Assembly (NCBI GenBank): GCA_019314085.1 | Contig: JAFCZZ010000049.1 | Location: 1 to 10,562, forward strand | Direction: 5' to 3' | Source of the DNA: Deltaproteobacteria bacterium | GTDB lineage: Bacteria > Desulfobacterota > Syntrophia > Syntrophales > UBA2210 | DNA: 10,562 bases | In this document: positions 10,504 through 10,562 of the stretch, one piece after another | How the letters are laid out: every line of letters starts with the position of its first letter | How positions within the stretch are numbered: the stretch's first letter is position 1 | Notes under the pieces: model-generated | The model's database searches: none | What the model saw: only the letters and a program-made list of their open reading frames with translations | Told to the model about the DNA's origin: nothing | Position numbers and translations under genes: made by a program

Positions 10504-10562
10504 CCAATCTCAACGCTCTATCTCCCTTTTATCTCAATCTCCACGCTCCTTCCTTCTTTTTA
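10504..10562. repeat. Two imperfect 30-bp direct repeats at the right edge
   Basis: The stretches beginning CCAATCTCAACGCTC (10504) and TCAATCTCCACGCTC (10534) match at 13 of 15 bases and are exactly 30 bp apart; the rest of each unit is pyrimidine-rich and less alike. The array may continue beyond the window. The stretch 10442-10503 shows no gene or clear signal. The whole region 10203-10562 is non-coding except for the promoter, leader and repeats described. Confidence 0.4.

Noticed and set aside
10504..10562. CRISPR array
   Set aside because: The two units follow each other directly with no constant-repeat/variable-spacer pattern, and no cas gene is present.
1..10562. Long inverted terminal repeats of a linear genome
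   Set aside because: The outer 100 bp at the two ends do not match in inverted or direct orientation; only the internal modules match. Whether the genome is linear or circular is not decided.

Overview
The window looks like an almost complete genome, about 10.5 kb, of a small double-stranded DNA virus of an archaeon, probably a euryarchaeote. The archaeal reading rests on TATA boxes (TTTATATAT and its like) with about 25 nt to the expected transcript start, strong Shine-Dalgarno sequences of the GGAGGTGATC type, tightly overlapping small genes, and several tiny Cys-rich zinc-binding proteins. No rRNA, complete tRNA, metabolic gene, integrase, terminase, portal or DNA polymerase is visible. 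The host and virus family cannot be named from sequence alone.

Layout: two convergent gene arms meet tail to tail at 6760-6763, where the last two genes overlap by 4 bp. The rightward arm (148-6763) appears to encode the virion. It holds a lone Trp/Tyr-rich gene (148-642), then a promoter block (669-809). Next come a helical protein (810-1235), a 268-residue beta-rich candidate major capsid protein (1283-2089), three small beta-sandwich-like proteins (2090-3033), a fibre/receptor-binding protein (3037-3822), and a run of tiny proteins, two of them membrane proteins with overlapping stop/start codons (3825-4644). A second promoter-like region at about 4645-4707 precedes a protein made of eleven-residue helical repeats (4708-5280) and a 501-residue helical-repeat protein (5258-6763).

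The leftward arm (10202 down to 6760) looks like the replication/regulation arm. In transcription order it holds a 66-aa protein, a three-CxxC zinc protein (44 aa), a 45-aa protein, an OB-fold-like ssDNA-binding candidate, a perfect hairpin that resembles a tRNA T-arm, an internal promoter, an AbrB-like 71-aa protein, an AAA+ ATPase with a C-terminal helix-turn-helix, small helical and Cys-rich proteins, a candidate minimal archaeo-eukaryotic primase (168 aa), a 36-aa membrane protein and a 110-aa protein. Several of these genes are too short, or start too late in their frames, to be found by simple ORF length; starts here were chosen from Shine-Dalgarno position and stop/start coupling.

The most unusual structure is a pair of related control modules in inverted orientation near the two ends (669-774 and, on the minus strand, 10441-10300). 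Each has an 18-nt box TTTCTCAAATCCCGAAAA, then GAACAGGGTRGGTTTTTA, an A/T triplet tract and a TATA box, and each faces inward to drive one arm. This suggests common control of the two arms, or an origin/terminus-linked element. The leftward module is followed by a stem-loop at the very start of the predicted transcript.

Functions are inferred from motifs, composition and gene order; no database search was possible.
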